From Polaromonas jejuensis NBRC 106434 (GTDB lineage Bacteria > Pseudomonadota > Gammaproteobacteria > Burkholderiales > Burkholderiaceae_C): a stretch of 64,000 bases of DNA. The notes under the pieces were generated by a model. That model saw nothing but the letters and a program-made list of their open reading frames with translations, ran no database searches and had not been told where the DNA came from. Below are positions 35,208 through 44,828 of this stretch, piece by piece (positions within the stretch are counted from its first letter, which is position 1; each line of letters begins with the position of its first letter). The DNA lies in assembly GCF_001598235.1 (NCBI RefSeq), contig NZ_BCYO01000004.1:186001-250000 (forward strand), read 5' to 3'. The position numbers and the translations under genes are program-made.

Positions 35208-38200
35208 ATGCAACTCCCTGAAGTCTCCATACGCCGCCCGGTGTTTGCCACCGTGCTGTCGCTGCTGGTCGTGCTGATTGGCGCGGTCAGTTTCAGCCGC
35301 CTGTCGGTGCGCGAGTACCCGAAAATCGACGAGCCCGTGGTCACGGTGAGCGTCAAATATGCGGGCGCCTCGGCCGAGGTGATCGAGTCGCAGGTGAGCA
35401 AGCCGCTGGAGGACTCCATCGCCGGCATCGACGCGGTAGACGTCATCACCTCGATCAGCCGCGCCGAGCAGAGCCAGATCTCGGTGCGCTTCCGGCTCGA
35501 AAAGGACGCCGATGCGGCCGCCGCCGAGGTGCGCGACCGCACCTCGCGCGTGCGCAACCGCCTGCCGCAAGCCATTGAGGAACCGGTGATCGCCAAGGTC
35601 GAGGCCGATGCCTTCCCGGTGATCTGGCTGGCCTTCACCAGCGACACGCTGAACCCGCTGCAGATCAACGACCTGGTCAACCGCATCGTCAAGCCGCGGC
35701 TGCAGACCGTGACCGGCGTGGCCGACGTGCGCATCTTCGGCGAACGCAAGTACGCGATGCGCGTCTGGCTCGATCCCGACAAGCTGGCCGGCTACCGCCT
35801 GACCACGCAGGACGTGGAGGACGCCATCCGCCGCAGCAATCTCGAGTTGCCGGCCGGGCGCATCGAATCGCAGCAGCGCGAGTTCAGCGTCACCTCGCAG
35901 ACCGATCTGGTGCGGCCCGGCCAGTTTGCCGAGATCGTGATCAAGAACGTCAACGGTTTCCCGGTCAAGGTGCGCGACGTGGCCCGGGTCCAGGAAGGCG
36001 CGGCCGACGAGCGCAGTTCGGTGCGGCTCAACGGCCGCCAGGCCATCTCCGCCGGCGTGATCCGCCAGGCCACGGCCAATCCGCTGGAGTTGTCCAAGGG
36101 CGTGCGCGAGATGATTCCCCGACTCAAGGCAGACCTGCCGAGCGGCATGAACATCGAGATCGCCAACGACAACTCGCTGTTCATCGACCGCTCGGTCAAG
36201 AACGTGTACCAGACCATTGCGGAGGCCATCGGGCTGGTGGCGCTGGTGATCTTTGTATTTTTGCGCACCATGCGCGCGTCCATCATCCCCATCATCACCA
36301 TCCCCGTGAGTCTGATCGGCAGCTTTGCGCTGATGGCGCTGGCGGGCTTCACCATCAACACGCTCACGCTGCTGGCCCTGGTGCTGGCCATCGGCCTGGT
36401 GGTGGACGACGCCATCGTGGTGCTGGAAAACATCTTCCGCCACATCGAGGAAGGGATGGAGCCGTTCTCGGCCGCCATCAAGGGCGCCAGGGAAATCGGC
36501 TTTGCCGTGGTCGCCATGACGCTGACGCTGGCCGCGGTCTACGCGCCGCTGGCCTTCACGCCGGGGCGCACCGGCCGGCTGTTTGTCGAGTTTGCGCTGG
36601 CGCTGGCCGGCGCGGTGATCGTCTCGGGCTTTGTGGCGCTGACGCTCACGCCCATGATGTGTTCGCTGCTGCTCAAGCACAACCCCAAGCCCAACCTGTA
36701 TGACCGCAGCATGGAGCGCTGGCTCACGGCCCTGTCCCACGGCTATGGCCGGGTGCTGCGCTGGCTGGTGACGACGCGCTGGCAGCCGCGTGAACCCGGC
36801 GCAACGGGCGGCATCCGGGGCAAGCTGCTGCAGGCGCGCTGGATCGTGATCGGCGTGATGGTGGCCAGCGCGGTCGCGATCTATCTGGTCTATCCGACCA
36901 TGAAGCAGGAACTGTCGCCGCTGGAGGACCGGGGCACGATTCTGGCCACGGTCAATGCACCGGATGGCGCCACGCTGGACTACACGGACCGCTATGCCCA
37001 GGCGCTGGAGCGCATGGGCCAGCCCTACAAGGAGTTCGACCGGATTTTCGCCAACGTCGGCAACCCCACGGTTTCCCAGGCCAGCGTGGTCTACCGCACC
37101 GTGGACTGGGAGGAGCGCAAGCGCACCACGCTGGAGCTGGCGCGCGAGATGGGCCCGAAGTTCAACGCGCTGCCCGGCGTCAATGCCTTTGCGATCACGC
37201 CGCCCTCGCTGGGCCAGGGCTTTCGCGAGCGGCCGCTGAACTTCGTGATCCAGACCTCGGACAGCTACGAGAACCTCAATGCCATCGTGCGTCAGATGCT
37301 CGACGAGATGGCCAAGAACCCCGGCATCCAGTCGCCCGATGTGGACCTGCGCCTGAACAAACCCGAGCTGCGCATCGAGGTCGACCGCGAGAAGGCTGCC
37401 GACATGGGCGTGAGCGTGGAAGTGGTGGCCAAGGCGCTGGAGACCATGCTGGGCGGCCGCCAGGTGACGCGCTACAAGCGCGATGCCGAACAGTACGACG
37501 TGATCGTTCAGACCCAGGCCAGCGACCGCACCACGCCGGAGGACGTCGACAGCATCAATGTCCGCGGCCGCAACGACACCATGATTCCGCTGTCGGCCCT
37601 GGTCAAGGTGCGCGAGAACGTCAGTCCCCGCGAACTCAACCACTTCGGCCAGCGACGCTCGGTGTCCATCACCGCGAATCTGGCGCCCGACTACTCGCTG
37701 GGCCAGGCGCTGACCTTCATGAACGAGACGGCCACCAAGGTGCTCAAGCCCGGCTACAGCACCGACCTCAACGGCACTTCGCGCGAGTTCAAGAGCTCGC
37801 AGGGGGCGCTGGCCATCGTGTTCGTGCTGGCCCTGCTGTTCATCTTCCTGGTGCTGGCGGCGCAGTTCGAGAGCTTTATCGATCCGCTGGTGATCATGCT
37901 GTCGGTGCCGCTGTCCATGATTGGCGCGCTGCTGGCGCTGAAGTGGAGCGGCGGCTCGCTCAACGTCTATTCGCAGATCGGCCTGATCACGCTGGTGGGC
38001 CTGATCACCAAGCACGGGATTTTGATTGTCGAGTTCACCAACCAGCTGCGCGGGCAGGGCATGGAGATGATCGATGCGCTGGTCAAAGCGTCGTCCCAGC
38101 GTCTGCGCCCGATTCTGATGACCACCGGCGCCATGGTGCTGGGTGCCTTGCCGCTGGCGACGGCGCATGGTGCGGGCGCTGAAAGCCGCGTCCAGATTGG

Positions 38201-38366
38201 CTGGGTCATTGTGGGCGGCATGTCGCTGGGCACCCTGCTCACCGTGTTCGTGGTGCCCACCATGTACACCCTGTTTGCCCGCAAGGCCATACCGGGCGCC
38301 AACAAGGCGGCGGTTAAGGAACGGCCGGATGCGCACCCGGAGCATCCGGAGCTTGTGGCGAAGTAA
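35208..38366 (+). CDS. RND efflux transporter, HAE1-like
   Basis: This 1052-residue inner-membrane proton antiporter starts MQLPEVSIRRPVFATVLSLL. It has 12 predicted membrane helices and two large periplasmic loops. Helix 4 carries the proton-relay acids (LALVLAIGLVVDDAIVVLEN), and motif GRTGRLFVEFALALAGAVIV is present. The C-terminal half repeats the fold (QIGLITLVGLITKHGILIVE). An insertion of about 15 residues follows helix 6 (WQPREPGATGGIRGK). No TolC-like gene is adjacent, so it must borrow a channel. Substrates are unknown. Confidence 0.93.
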   Translation: MQLPEVSIRRPVFATVLSLLVVLIGAVSFSRLSVREYPKIDEPVVTVSVKYAGASAEVIESQVSKPLEDSIAGIDAVDVITSISRAEQSQISVRFRLEKDADAAAAEVRDRTSRVRNRLPQAIEEPVIAKVEADAFPVIWLAFTSDTLNPLQINDLVNRIVKPRLQTVTGVADVRIFGERKYAMRVWLDPDKLAGYRLTTQDVEDAIRRSNLELPAGRIESQQREFSVTSQTDLVRPGQFAEIVIKNVNGFPVKVRDVARVQEGAADERSSVRLNGRQAISAGVIRQATANPLELSKGVREMIPRLKADLPSGMNIEIANDNSLFIDRSVKNVYQTIAEAIGLVALVIFVFLRTMRASIIPIITIPVSLIGSFALMALAGFTINTLTLLALVLAIGLVVDDAIVVLENIFRHIEEGMEPFSAAIKGAREIGFAVVAMTLTLAAVYAPLAFTPGRTGRLFVEFALALAGAVIVSGFVALTLTPMMCSLLLKHNPKPNLYDRSMERWLTALSHGYGRVLRWLVTTRWQPREPGATGGIRGKLLQARWIVIGVMVASAVAIYLVYPTMKQELSPLEDRGTILATVNAPDGATLDYTDRYAQALERMGQPYKEFDRIFANVGNPTVSQASVVYRTVDWEERKRTTLELAREMGPKFNALPGVNAFAITPPSLGQGFRERPLNFVIQTSDSYENLNAIVRQMLDEMAKNPGIQSPDVDLRLNKPELRIEVDREKAADMGVSVEVVAKALETMLGGRQVTRYKRDAEQYDVIVQTQASDRTTPEDVDSINVRGRNDTMIPLSALVKVRENVSPRELNHFGQRRSVSITANLAPDYSLGQALTFMNETATKVLKPGYSTDLNGTSREFKSSQGALAIVFVLALLFIFLVLAAQFESFIDPLVIMLSVPLSMIGALLALKWSGGSLNVYSQIGLITLVGLITKHGILIVEFTNQLRGQGMEMIDALVKASSQRLRPILMTTGAMVLGALPLATAHGAGAESRVQIGWVIVGGMSLGTLLTVFVVPTMYTLFARKAIPGANKAAVKERPDAHPEHPELVAK

Positions 38367-38416
38367 GGTCGCTTGGTTCCGCTGAAAAATCGCTGAAAAG
38401 GTGCTGGATGGGCGCG

Positions 38417-39772
38417 TTAAATGGCGCCGTCGAACATCATCACGTCGACCTCGTCGCCCACGGCCACATTGCCCTGGGCGTGGTGCAGCACCATCAAGCC
38501 ATTGGCCTCGGCCATGGAGCGCAGCACGCCAGAGCCCTGGCTGCCGGTGGTTTTGACCACCAGGGAACCATCGGCTGCCGTGGCAACCCAGCCGCGCTGG
38601 TATTCGGTGCGGCCCGGCTTCTTGCGGATGGCTTCGCTGCTGCGGGCCTTGAGCAGCGGCGCCGGTGCGGCGCTGGCGCCCATCATCTGCAGCAGGGCGG
38701 GGCGCACAAAAGCCAGGAAAGTCACCATCACGGCCACCGGATTGCCGGGCAGGCCGAACAGAATCGCGCCATGGGTGTTGCTATTCTTTTTGTAGCTTAT
38801 TGCGCCCGTTGTTCCTGGGGTTGAGGCTGATTTTGTTGCTAATATGCGCCCCACGGCCATGGGGCGGCCGGGCCGCATGGCAATGCGCCAGAACGCCACA
38901 TCGCCGAGCTTTTTCATCATCGTCTTGGTGAAATCGGCTTCACCCACGCTGACGCCGCCCGAGGTGATGATGGCGTCGGCCTCGGCCGCCGCGCGGGTGA
39001 ACGCCGCTTCCAGCAGGGCCGGGTCGTCGCGCACCACGCCGAGGTCAATAACCTGGCAGCCCAGGCGGCTCAGCATGCCGAAGACGGTGTAGCGGTTGCT
39101 GTCGTAGACGGCGCCTTCGCGCGGTGCCTCGCCCAGCGACAAAATCTCGTCACCGGTTGAAAAGTAGGCCACGCGCAGCGGCCGCCAGCATGGAAGGGTT
39201 TTAAGGCCCAAAGAGGCCGCCAGCCCAAGTCGCGCGGGCGTGATTAGCTCACCTTTTCGTAGCGCCGGCTGGCCCTGCATGAGGTCCTCGCCGCGCAGGC
39301 GGCGGTTGTCGCCGGCACGCAGCAGGCCGGGCGGAATGCCGATGCGGCTGCCTTCATCGGCCGTGTCGGACGGCAGCCGCTTGACGAATTCCTGCGGCAC
39401 CACCGTGTCCGCGCCCGGCGGCATGATGGCTCCGGTCATGATCTTGACGCACTGGCCGGCCTGGACGCTGCCTTGCCAGGCTGTGCCCGCCAGCGCCGTG
39501 CCCACCACCTGCAGTTCCAGCGCGGCATCCGCCTTGAGCTGTTGGCCGTCAAACGCATAGCCATCCATGGCCGAGTTGTCGTGGGGCGGCACATCAAAGG
39601 GCGAAATCACGTCTTCCGCCAGCACGCGGCCCAAGGCTTCGAACAAGAGCCGTTCGACGGCGTCCTGTACCGGCGTCACCAGCCGGGACAAAAAAGCCTG
39701 CACATCGGCGGCGGACAGGGCCTGCGGGTCGTAGCCCTCTAGCTCGGCGGCAATCTGGTCGAGTGTTTTCAT
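38417..39772 (-). CDS. moeA: Molybdopterin molybdenumtransferase MoeA
   Basis: MoeA inserts molybdate into adenylylated molybdopterin. The 451 residues show FDVPPHDNSAMDGYAF near residue 60, the MoCF-domain motif TSGGVSVGEADFTK, the metal-site region ATRPGRP-like AMRPGRPMAVGRI, and FGLPGNPVAVMVTF. Between GRI and GAILFGLPGNP there is an extra stretch of about 22 residues, Ser/Thr/Lys/Asn-rich, encoded by a copy of the dispersed repeat (38780-38836). A second copy lies at 39247. It is 8 bp downstream of mobA in a moaA-mobA-moeA group. Confidence 0.95.
   Translation of the reverse strand: MKTLDQIAAELEGYDPQALSAADVQAFLSRLVTPVQDAVERLLFEALGRVLAEDVISPFDVPPHDNSAMDGYAFDGQQLKADAALELQVVGTALAGTAWQGSVQAGQCVKIMTGAIMPPGADTVVPQEFVKRLPSDTADEGSRIGIPPGLLRAGDNRRLRGEDLMQGQPALRKGELITPARLGLAASLGLKTLPCWRPLRVAYFSTGDEILSLGEAPREGAVYDSNRYTVFGMLSRLGCQVIDLGVVRDDPALLEAAFTRAAAEADAIITSGGVSVGEADFTKTMMKKLGDVAFWRIAMRPGRPMAVGRILATKSASTPGTTGAISYKKNSNTHGAILFGLPGNPVAVMVTFLAFVRPALLQMMGASAAPAPLLKARSSEAIRKKPGRTEYQRGWVATAADGSLVVKTTGSQGSGVLRSMAEANGLMVLHHAQGNVAVGDEVDVMMFDGAI
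38780..38836. repeat. Intragenic GCTAY-N7-RNAGC element with extended tail (moeA)
   Basis: The core GCTAT, TCTTTTT, GTAGC is followed by TTATTGCGCCCG, CCTGGGG and GAGGCTGATTTTG. It is AT-richer than the gene and coincides with a stretch absent from typical MoeA. The tail matches the second copy in the AddA-like gene. Confidence 0.75.
39247..39263. repeat. Second intragenic GCTAY-N7-RNAGC element (moeA)
   Basis: Read on the minus strand: GCTAC, GAAAAGG, TGAGC. The spacer is again exactly 7 nt; the right arm has one mismatch to ATAGC, as with the AGAGC arm elsewhere. Confidence 0.5.
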
Positions 39773-39780
39773 GACGGGCG

Positions 39781-40425
39781 CTAATCGAGTCGGGATTCCA
39801 GCTGGTGCAGCTCGGCCAGCGTATTGGCATTGAAAAAACCGTGCGCGTCGTCGCCGGGCCGGTCAAACGGCACGACAACGGTTTTGTGCAGCGCGGTCCA
39901 GGCGTCAATCTTGCGGCCGCCGCCCTGCGTGAAACGCACCAGGCTTTCGAGCAGGCCGGTGCGCATCAGGCAAAACACCGGCTGCGGCCGCAGTTGCCCG
40001 TCTTCTTCCGGCGCGGTGGCCACGGCAAAGTCGGCCTCTTCGCGCGCAAAGGCTTGCGCCATGCGGGCCACCAGGTCTTGCGGAAACAGCGGGGTGTCGC
40101 AGGGCACGGTGAGCATGTAAGGTGTTTCGCAGCGCTCCAGGCCCGTGAGGAAGCCGGCCAGCGGCCCGGCGTACTCGCCCAGCGCGGTGCTGTCGGGCCA
40201 GACCGGCACGCCAAAGGACTCGTAGGCGGCGAGGTTGCGGTTGGCATTGATCATGATCTCGCCCACCTGGGGCGACAGCCGCATCAGTGTGTGCAAGGCC
40301 AGCGGCACGCCATTGAAGTTTTGCAGGCCTTTGTCGACGCCACCCATGCGCGATCCGCGCCCTCCGGCCAGGATCAGGCCCGTGATGGCTTCCGCGTGCA
40401 GCACGTCGATGTGGCTCATAGTCAT
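39781..40425 (-). CDS. mobA: Molybdenum cofactor guanylyltransferase MobA
   Basis: MobA adds GMP to molybdopterin to give the bis-MGD cofactor. The 214 residues start with the nucleotide-binding motif [20 protein letters not shown]. They include [15 protein letters not shown] (catalytic aspartate) and [14 protein letters not shown] chose the ATG at 40425 because GGAGAAATTGA precedes it. The presence of MobA implies DMSO-reductase-family enzymes elsewhere in the genome. Confidence 0.93.
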   Translation of the reverse strand: MTMSHIDVLHAEAITGLILAGGRGSRMGGVDKGLQNFNGVPLALHTLMRLSPQVGEIMINANRNLAAYESFGVPVWPDSTALGEYAGPLAGFLTGLERCETPYMLTVPCDTPLFPQDLVARMAQAFAREEADFAVATAPEEDGQLRPQPVFCLMRTGLLESLVRFTQGGGRKIDAWTALHKTVVVPFDRPGDDAHGFFNANTLAELHQLESRLD

Positions 40426-40626
40426 TTCAATTTCTCCCGAAAACACCAACTGCGCTTACCGTCCCATCACTTTGAACCAGGCGGGCGGCTTTGTCAGTAG
40501 TTTCTCATGACCGGGCTTACCGCTTGTTAGCGGGACGGCCGGGGCATGCGTCGAAGAAGCGCTGCATTTCGCGGCTGTCCGCCGCATCGCTCGCGTGAGG
40601 CCGCGGCCAATCGACAGAAAGCCGCC

Positions 40627-41757
40627 TTAGCCGCCTATGTAGCTCATCTCCACGCGCTTGGCGCCGCCGTCGGGGCTGGCGTCCGGCGGCAGGGCCGCGC
40701 GCAGTTCCGAATACCGGTCGCCACGCGCCTGCCAGATATGGCCCACCGCCGCGGCGATCTGCTGATCGTCGTAGTTGCCGCGCAGCAGCGCGCGCAGGTC
40801 ATGGCCCTGGCTGGCAAACAGGCACAAAAACAGCTTGCCCTCGGTGGAGAGCCGCGCCCGGTTGCAGTCGCGGCAAAAAGCCTGCGTGACGCTGCTGATC
40901 ACACCGATTTCGCCGGCGCCATCGGCATAGCGCCAGCGCTGGGCGGTTTCACCGGGATAGTTGGGGTCTATGGCGGTGAGGGGGAACTCGGCCTTGAGGC
41001 GTTCAATCACCTGGGCCGAGGGCAGGACTTCGTCCATGCGCCAGCCATTGGTGGCGCCCACGTCCATGTATTCAATAAATCGCAGCACCACGCCGCTGTG
41101 GCGAAAGTGCCTGGCCATGGGCAATATCTCGGCGTCATTGGTGCCGCGCTTGACCACCATGTTGACCTTGAGGGGCGCCAGGCCGACTTTTTGCGCCACC
41201 TCAATGCCCTTGAGCACTTCGGCCACCGGAAAGTCCACATCGTTCATTTGCCGGAAGGTGGCATCGTCCAGCCCGTCCAGGCTCACGGTCACGCGCTGCA
41301 GGCCGGCGTCTTTGAGCGACTGCGCCTTTTTGGCCAGGAGCGAGGCATTGGTCGTCAGTGTGATGTCTAGCGGCTTGCTGGCGTTGGTGGTGAGCCTGGC
41401 CAGCATCTCTATCAGCACTTCCAGGTGCTTGCGCAGCAGGGGCTCGCCACCCGTCAGCCGGATTTTTTCCACCCCATGCGCGACAAAAATCTTCGCCAGC
41501 CGGGTGATCTCTTCAAAGCTCAGCAGTGAGCTTTGCGGCAAAAAGGCGTAGTCCTTGTCAAACACCTCGCGCGGCATGCAGTAGCTGCAGCGGAAGTTGC
41601 AGCGGTCCGTCACGCTGATGCGCAAATCGTGCAGCGGCCGGCCCAGGGTGTCGCTCAGCAGGCCGGTGGGCGCCTGCAACCGGGCAGGGATATGCGGTAC
41701 GCGGCTTGCGTAGCGGATATCTGCCAGGGGAATTACTTTGTCTGCTTTGTTGGTCAT
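40627..41757 (-). CDS. moaA: GTP 3',8-cyclase MoaA
   Basis: This radical-SAM enzyme starts molybdopterin synthesis from GTP. Of its 376 residues, the N-terminal cluster motif is [10 protein letters not shown] near residue 55. The SAM-binding [10 protein letters not shown] is near residue 100. The C-terminal second cluster is [20 protein letters not shown]. The catalytic GG C-terminus is present (SYIGG). It heads the moaA-mobA-moeA set; 200 bp separate it from mobA, with no gene I could support. Confidence 0.97.
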   Translation of the reverse strand: MTNKADKVIPLADIRYASRVPHIPARLQAPTGLLSDTLGRPLHDLRISVTDRCNFRCSYCMPREVFDKDYAFLPQSSLLSFEEITRLAKIFVAHGVEKIRLTGGEPLLRKHLEVLIEMLARLTTNASKPLDITLTTNASLLAKKAQSLKDAGLQRVTVSLDGLDDATFRQMNDVDFPVAEVLKGIEVAQKVGLAPLKVNMVVKRGTNDAEILPMARHFRHSGVVLRFIEYMDVGATNGWRMDEVLPSAQVIERLKAEFPLTAIDPNYPGETAQRWRYADGAGEIGVISSVTQAFCRDCNRARLSTEGKLFLCLFASQGHDLRALLRGNYDDQQIAAAVGHIWQARGDRYSELRAALPPDASPDGGAKRVEMSYIGG

Positions 41758-41883
41758 GGTGGAGGGGCCCAGAAGGAGAATTTACTCCATTGGTCGAAAC
41801 GCCCTCCTGCGGCAGAGCCTTATCCCCAAGGGCAGCGCGTTATTTGCGGCACGATTTTGCGCAGTGGGCCCCAATTTCACCGC

Positions 41884-41956
41884 AGGGCCGCCCCAAGGTG
41901 AAATAGGCATCTCGGGGCAGAGAGCTACACACAATGAGCGAACGTGGGGGCCACAT
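41884..41956. repeat. GC-rich stop-abutting element, copy 3 (after the SDR gene)
   Basis: GGGCCGCCCCAAGG, ATCTCGGGGCAGAGAGCTAC, CAATGAGCGAACGTGGGGGCC. Read with the SDR gene (minus strand), CCCCCACGTTCGCTCATT follows the stop codon almost directly. Confidence 0.8.
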
Positions 41957-42718
41957 TCACACACAGCGCGCGCCATCCACCTCGATGCACACGCCGCTGA
42001 TGAAATCGGCCTCGTCGCTGGCCAGGTAAAGGGCGGCGTTGGCCACGTCCAGCGCGGTCGAAAAGCGTCCCAGCGGAATGCTGGCCCGAAAGCGCGCCTT
42101 GCGCTCTTCATCGAGCGGGCCGCCGGCAAACTCGGCCGACAGGCCGGTGTCGGGGTTGAACACCGGGTTGATGCAGTTCACCCGTATGTTGTCGGGCCCG
42201 AGCTCGGCCGCCAGCGACTTCGAGGTGGTGATGACCGCGCCCTTGGAGCCGTTGTACCAGGTCAGGCCGGGGCGCGGGCGCACGCCGGCCGTCGAGGCAA
42301 TGTTGATGAAGCTGCCGCCGCCCTGGGCGCGAAACACCGGCGTGGCGTGAATCGTGGAAAGGTAAATGCTTTTGACATTGATGGCATAGCATTTGTCAAA
42401 GTCGTCTTCGCTGACGTCAAGCGCCGGCTGGTTGCGGTGCGTCCAGCCGGCGTTGTTGACCATCACGTCCAGCCTGCCATGGCGCTCGACGGCCGCCGCC
42501 ACCAGCGCCTTGACCTCGCCTGACTTCGTCACGTCGGCGGCAAAGAAGGACGCCGTGCCGCCCAGCTTGACGATGGTGGCCGCCACTTTTTCGCCCAGTG
42601 CCGCGTTGATGTCGTTCACGATGACTTTGGCGCCCTCGGCGGCCAGCCGCCTGGCGATGCCTTCACCAATACCGCCGCCGGAGCCGGTGACGATGATGGA
42701 TTTGTCTTTGACCCGCAT
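41957..42718 (-). CDS. Short-chain dehydrogenase/reductase
   Basis: This 253-residue classical SDR has cofactor motif IIVTGSGGGIGEGIARRL at the N-terminus, NNAG in DVMVNNAGWTHRN, the catalytic serine in NIASTAG, and YNGSKGA (Tyr and Lys). An acidic residue after the second strand (VNDIN) suggests preference for NAD(H). The substrate cannot be read. No clear operon partner is present; the exported trio lies divergently upstream. Confidence 0.9.
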   Translation of the reverse strand: MRVKDKSIIVTGSGGGIGEGIARRLAAEGAKVIVNDINAALGEKVAATIVKLGGTASFFAADVTKSGEVKALVAAAVERHGRLDVMVNNAGWTHRNQPALDVSEDDFDKCYAINVKSIYLSTIHATPVFRAQGGGSFINIASTAGVRPRPGLTWYNGSKGAVITTSKSLAAELGPDNIRVNCINPVFNPDTGLSAEFAGGPLDEERKARFRASIPLGRFSTALDVANAALYLASDEADFISGVCIEVDGARCV

Positions 42719-42909
42719 GTTGATGGTCCTTCTGCTAATTGCTGGTTCTGCTGTCAGCTGATGTGATGGGGCTTGCCTTTTTGGGGCAAGAGGTTTTCGT
42801 CGACTTGCCTATTGTTGCTGATTGCGCGTTGAGGGTTTCCCTGCATGCCGAGATGCAGGGATACAGCCTCCTTCCACCTAGAATGCACGCACAAGGAACG
42901 GGGGGATTC

Positions 42910-43623
42910 ATGAAATATCCATTTGCTCGCGCTAGTGCGGGTGTGTTGTTGTGCGCGTTCGCGCTTTTTACTGCATCCGTACAGGCGCAGCAGTCCAAAA
43001 ATCTGGCTCCTGGGTTCTCGCAGCGAACTGCTGCATCCAAACTGGTGGTGGTGCCGGCTGATCTGGAACTGTTTTCAATTGGTGCGGGCGGCGTGCCAGA
43101 GCCCAGGGCCGACTGGACGCTGGCCGCTCAGAAAAATGTCAAGTCCGGCCTTGCTTCACGCAAGCTCCAGCTTGGTGCCGACGTGTTGGGGCTCGAAGAA
43201 AAAGACATGGACGAGCTTGCCGACATCAATTCGCTGCATGGCGCCGTCGCCCAGTCCGTCTTCCTGCACCACATGATAGGGGGCGCCCTGAAGCTGCCCA
43301 CCAAGAACGATGCGCTGAACTGGTCCATGGGGGATGCCGTCAAGCCACTGAAGGACAAGACCGGCGCTGACTACGCCTTGTTCATCTGGATCCGCGACAG
43401 CTACGCCAGCAGCGAACGCAAGGCTGCGATGATCGCATTGGCGGTGCTGGGTGTCGGTATTGCGGGTGGCTCCCAGGTCGGTTACGCCTCACTTGTCGAT
43501 TTGAACGACGGGCGGATTGTCTGGTTCAATGATTTGCGCCGGGCTTCGGGCGATTTGAGGGAGGCCGAGCCAGCGAAAGAGACGATTGAGGCTCTTCTCC
43601 AAGGCTTTCCAGTTTCCCGATGA
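42910..43623 (+). CDS. Exported protein of unknown function, first gene of a coupled trio
   Basis: The 237 residues begin with a signal peptide (MKYPFARASAGVLLCAFALF, cleavage near ASVQA-Q, residue 26). A mixed alpha/beta periplasmic part follows: KLVVVPADLELFSIGAGG near residue 45, and TGADYALFIWIRDSYASSER with a glycine-rich segment (AVLGVGIAGGSQVG) near residue 180. It resembles uncharacterised lipoprotein-like proteins that accompany M48 proteases. The stop overlaps the start of the protease gene. GGGGGATTC precedes the ATG. Confidence 0.75.
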   Translation: MKYPFARASAGVLLCAFALFTASVQAQQSKNLAPGFSQRTAASKLVVVPADLELFSIGAGGVPEPRADWTLAAQKNVKSGLASRKLQLGADVLGLEEKDMDELADINSLHGAVAQSVFLHHMIGGALKLPTKNDALNWSMGDAVKPLKDKTGADYALFIWIRDSYASSERKAAMIALAVLGVGIAGGSQVGYASLVDLNDGRIVWFNDLRRASGDLREAEPAKETIEALLQGFPVSR

Positions 43624-44828
43624 TGGGCATGGCTTCCAGCGGGCGCCGTGCATTTTTACGGTCAGCCTGCAAGCACTGCCTCGGCATGGGCGCTCTGTTG
43701 CCGGGCCTGCCGGCATTGGCGCAAGACAGCGCAGCAACGGCCGACGACGCCAGCTCGCCGCTGCCGGCGGAACGCTTCACCCGCCCCGCGCTGGAGACGG
43801 ACGAGGGTGGTTTATGGGGAATGATGGACCGTGAAGAGACGCGGCTGCGGCGCAGCCCCTTCGTGGTTCGTGACCCCGAACTGAGCAAGTACCTGCAGGA
43901 CCTGGTGTGCCGGCTGGCGGGAGACCATTGCCCCGACATCCGCGTGCATGTGGTGCGGACACCGCTGTTCAACGCCTCCATGGCGCCCAACGGGATGATG
44001 CAGGTCTGGACCGGGCTGCTGCTGCGCGCAGAAAACGAAGCGCAACTGGCGGCCATCCTGGGGCATGAGATTGGCCATTACCTCGAGCGGCATACCCTGG
44101 AGCGCTTGCGCGACATGCGAAGCCGGGCCGCCTTCGCCCAGTTCATGGGGATGTTCGGCGTGGTGGGGGCGATCGGCCAACTGGGGGCGCTTGCAGGTGC
44201 CTTCGCCTTTTCCCGGGAGCACGAAACACGTGCCGACCGCCTGGGAATGCGCCTGATGAAGCGCGCCGGCTACGACGGCCAGCAGGCGGCCCAGGTATGG
44301 GACAACCTGCTGGGCGAGCTCAAGATCACCGGTGGTCGGGACGTCGGCAAGCGCAGCCCCATGATGGCCACACATCCACCCGTTGAGACGCGCCGGGACG
44401 ATTTGCTCAAACTTGCGGGAGATGCTTCCGGAAGCACCGGCGCCGCGGAATACCAACAGGCCATCTCGCGCCACCGTTTTGGCTGGCTCCAGGACGAAAT
44501 CCGGCGCGGCCAGTTTGAGGAAAGCCTGGTTCTGTTCAACCGCCTGCTGGCGCGTAACGCCCAGGATTCCCAGGCACTGTACGCGCGCGGCGAAGTCTAT
44601 CGGCTGCGCGCGGGCAAGGGCGACCTCCAGGACTCCCTGAATGACCTGACGCGCGTGACGGCATTCGAGCAACCACCCGCCGAGGCTTTCAGGGCGCTTG
44701 GCCTGGTGCAAAAGCAGCGAACCAACGCTGCCTCTGCGGCTCAGGCGTTTGAAAAATATCTTGCAGCAGCCCCCGAGGCCGCTGATGCCGGTCTCATCAA
44801 AAACTATATTGCGGAACTCAAACCATGA
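43620..44828 (+). CDS. Exported M48-family metalloprotease with TPR tail (BepA/YfgC-like)
   Basis: This 402-residue protein starts with a twin-arginine-like leader (GRRAFLRSACKHC). The zinc-protease motif HEIGHYLERHTLE is near residue 147, with the downstream glutamate in SREHETRADRLG. HPPVETRRDDL is the typical end of the M48 core. The C-terminal 120 residues form TPR-like helices (SLVLFNRLLARNAQDSQALY). BepA-type proteases assist or clear outer-membrane proteins in the periplasm; that role is inferred. It is coupled by stop/start overlaps to the genes on both sides. Confidence 0.88.
   Translation: MMGMASSGRRAFLRSACKHCLGMGALLPGLPALAQDSAATADDASSPLPAERFTRPALETDEGGLWGMMDREETRLRRSPFVVRDPELSKYLQDLVCRLAGDHCPDIRVHVVRTPLFNASMAPNGMMQVWTGLLLRAENEAQLAAILGHEIGHYLERHTLERLRDMRSRAAFAQFMGMFGVVGAIGQLGALAGAFAFSREHETRADRLGMRLMKRAGYDGQQAAQVWDNLLGELKITGGRDVGKRSPMMATHPPVETRRDDLLKLAGDASGSTGAAEYQQAISRHRFGWLQDEIRRGQFEESLVLFNRLLARNAQDSQALYARGEVYRLRAGKGDLQDSLNDLTRVTAFEQPPAEAFRALGLVQKQRTNAASAAQAFEKYLAAAPEAADAGLIKNYIAELKP

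Noticed and set aside
35196-38345. 1049-codon minus-strand open frame opposite the RND pump
   Set aside because: It is caused by codon bias of the plus-strand gene. It is rich in His, Arg, Gln and Asp with no plausible folds.
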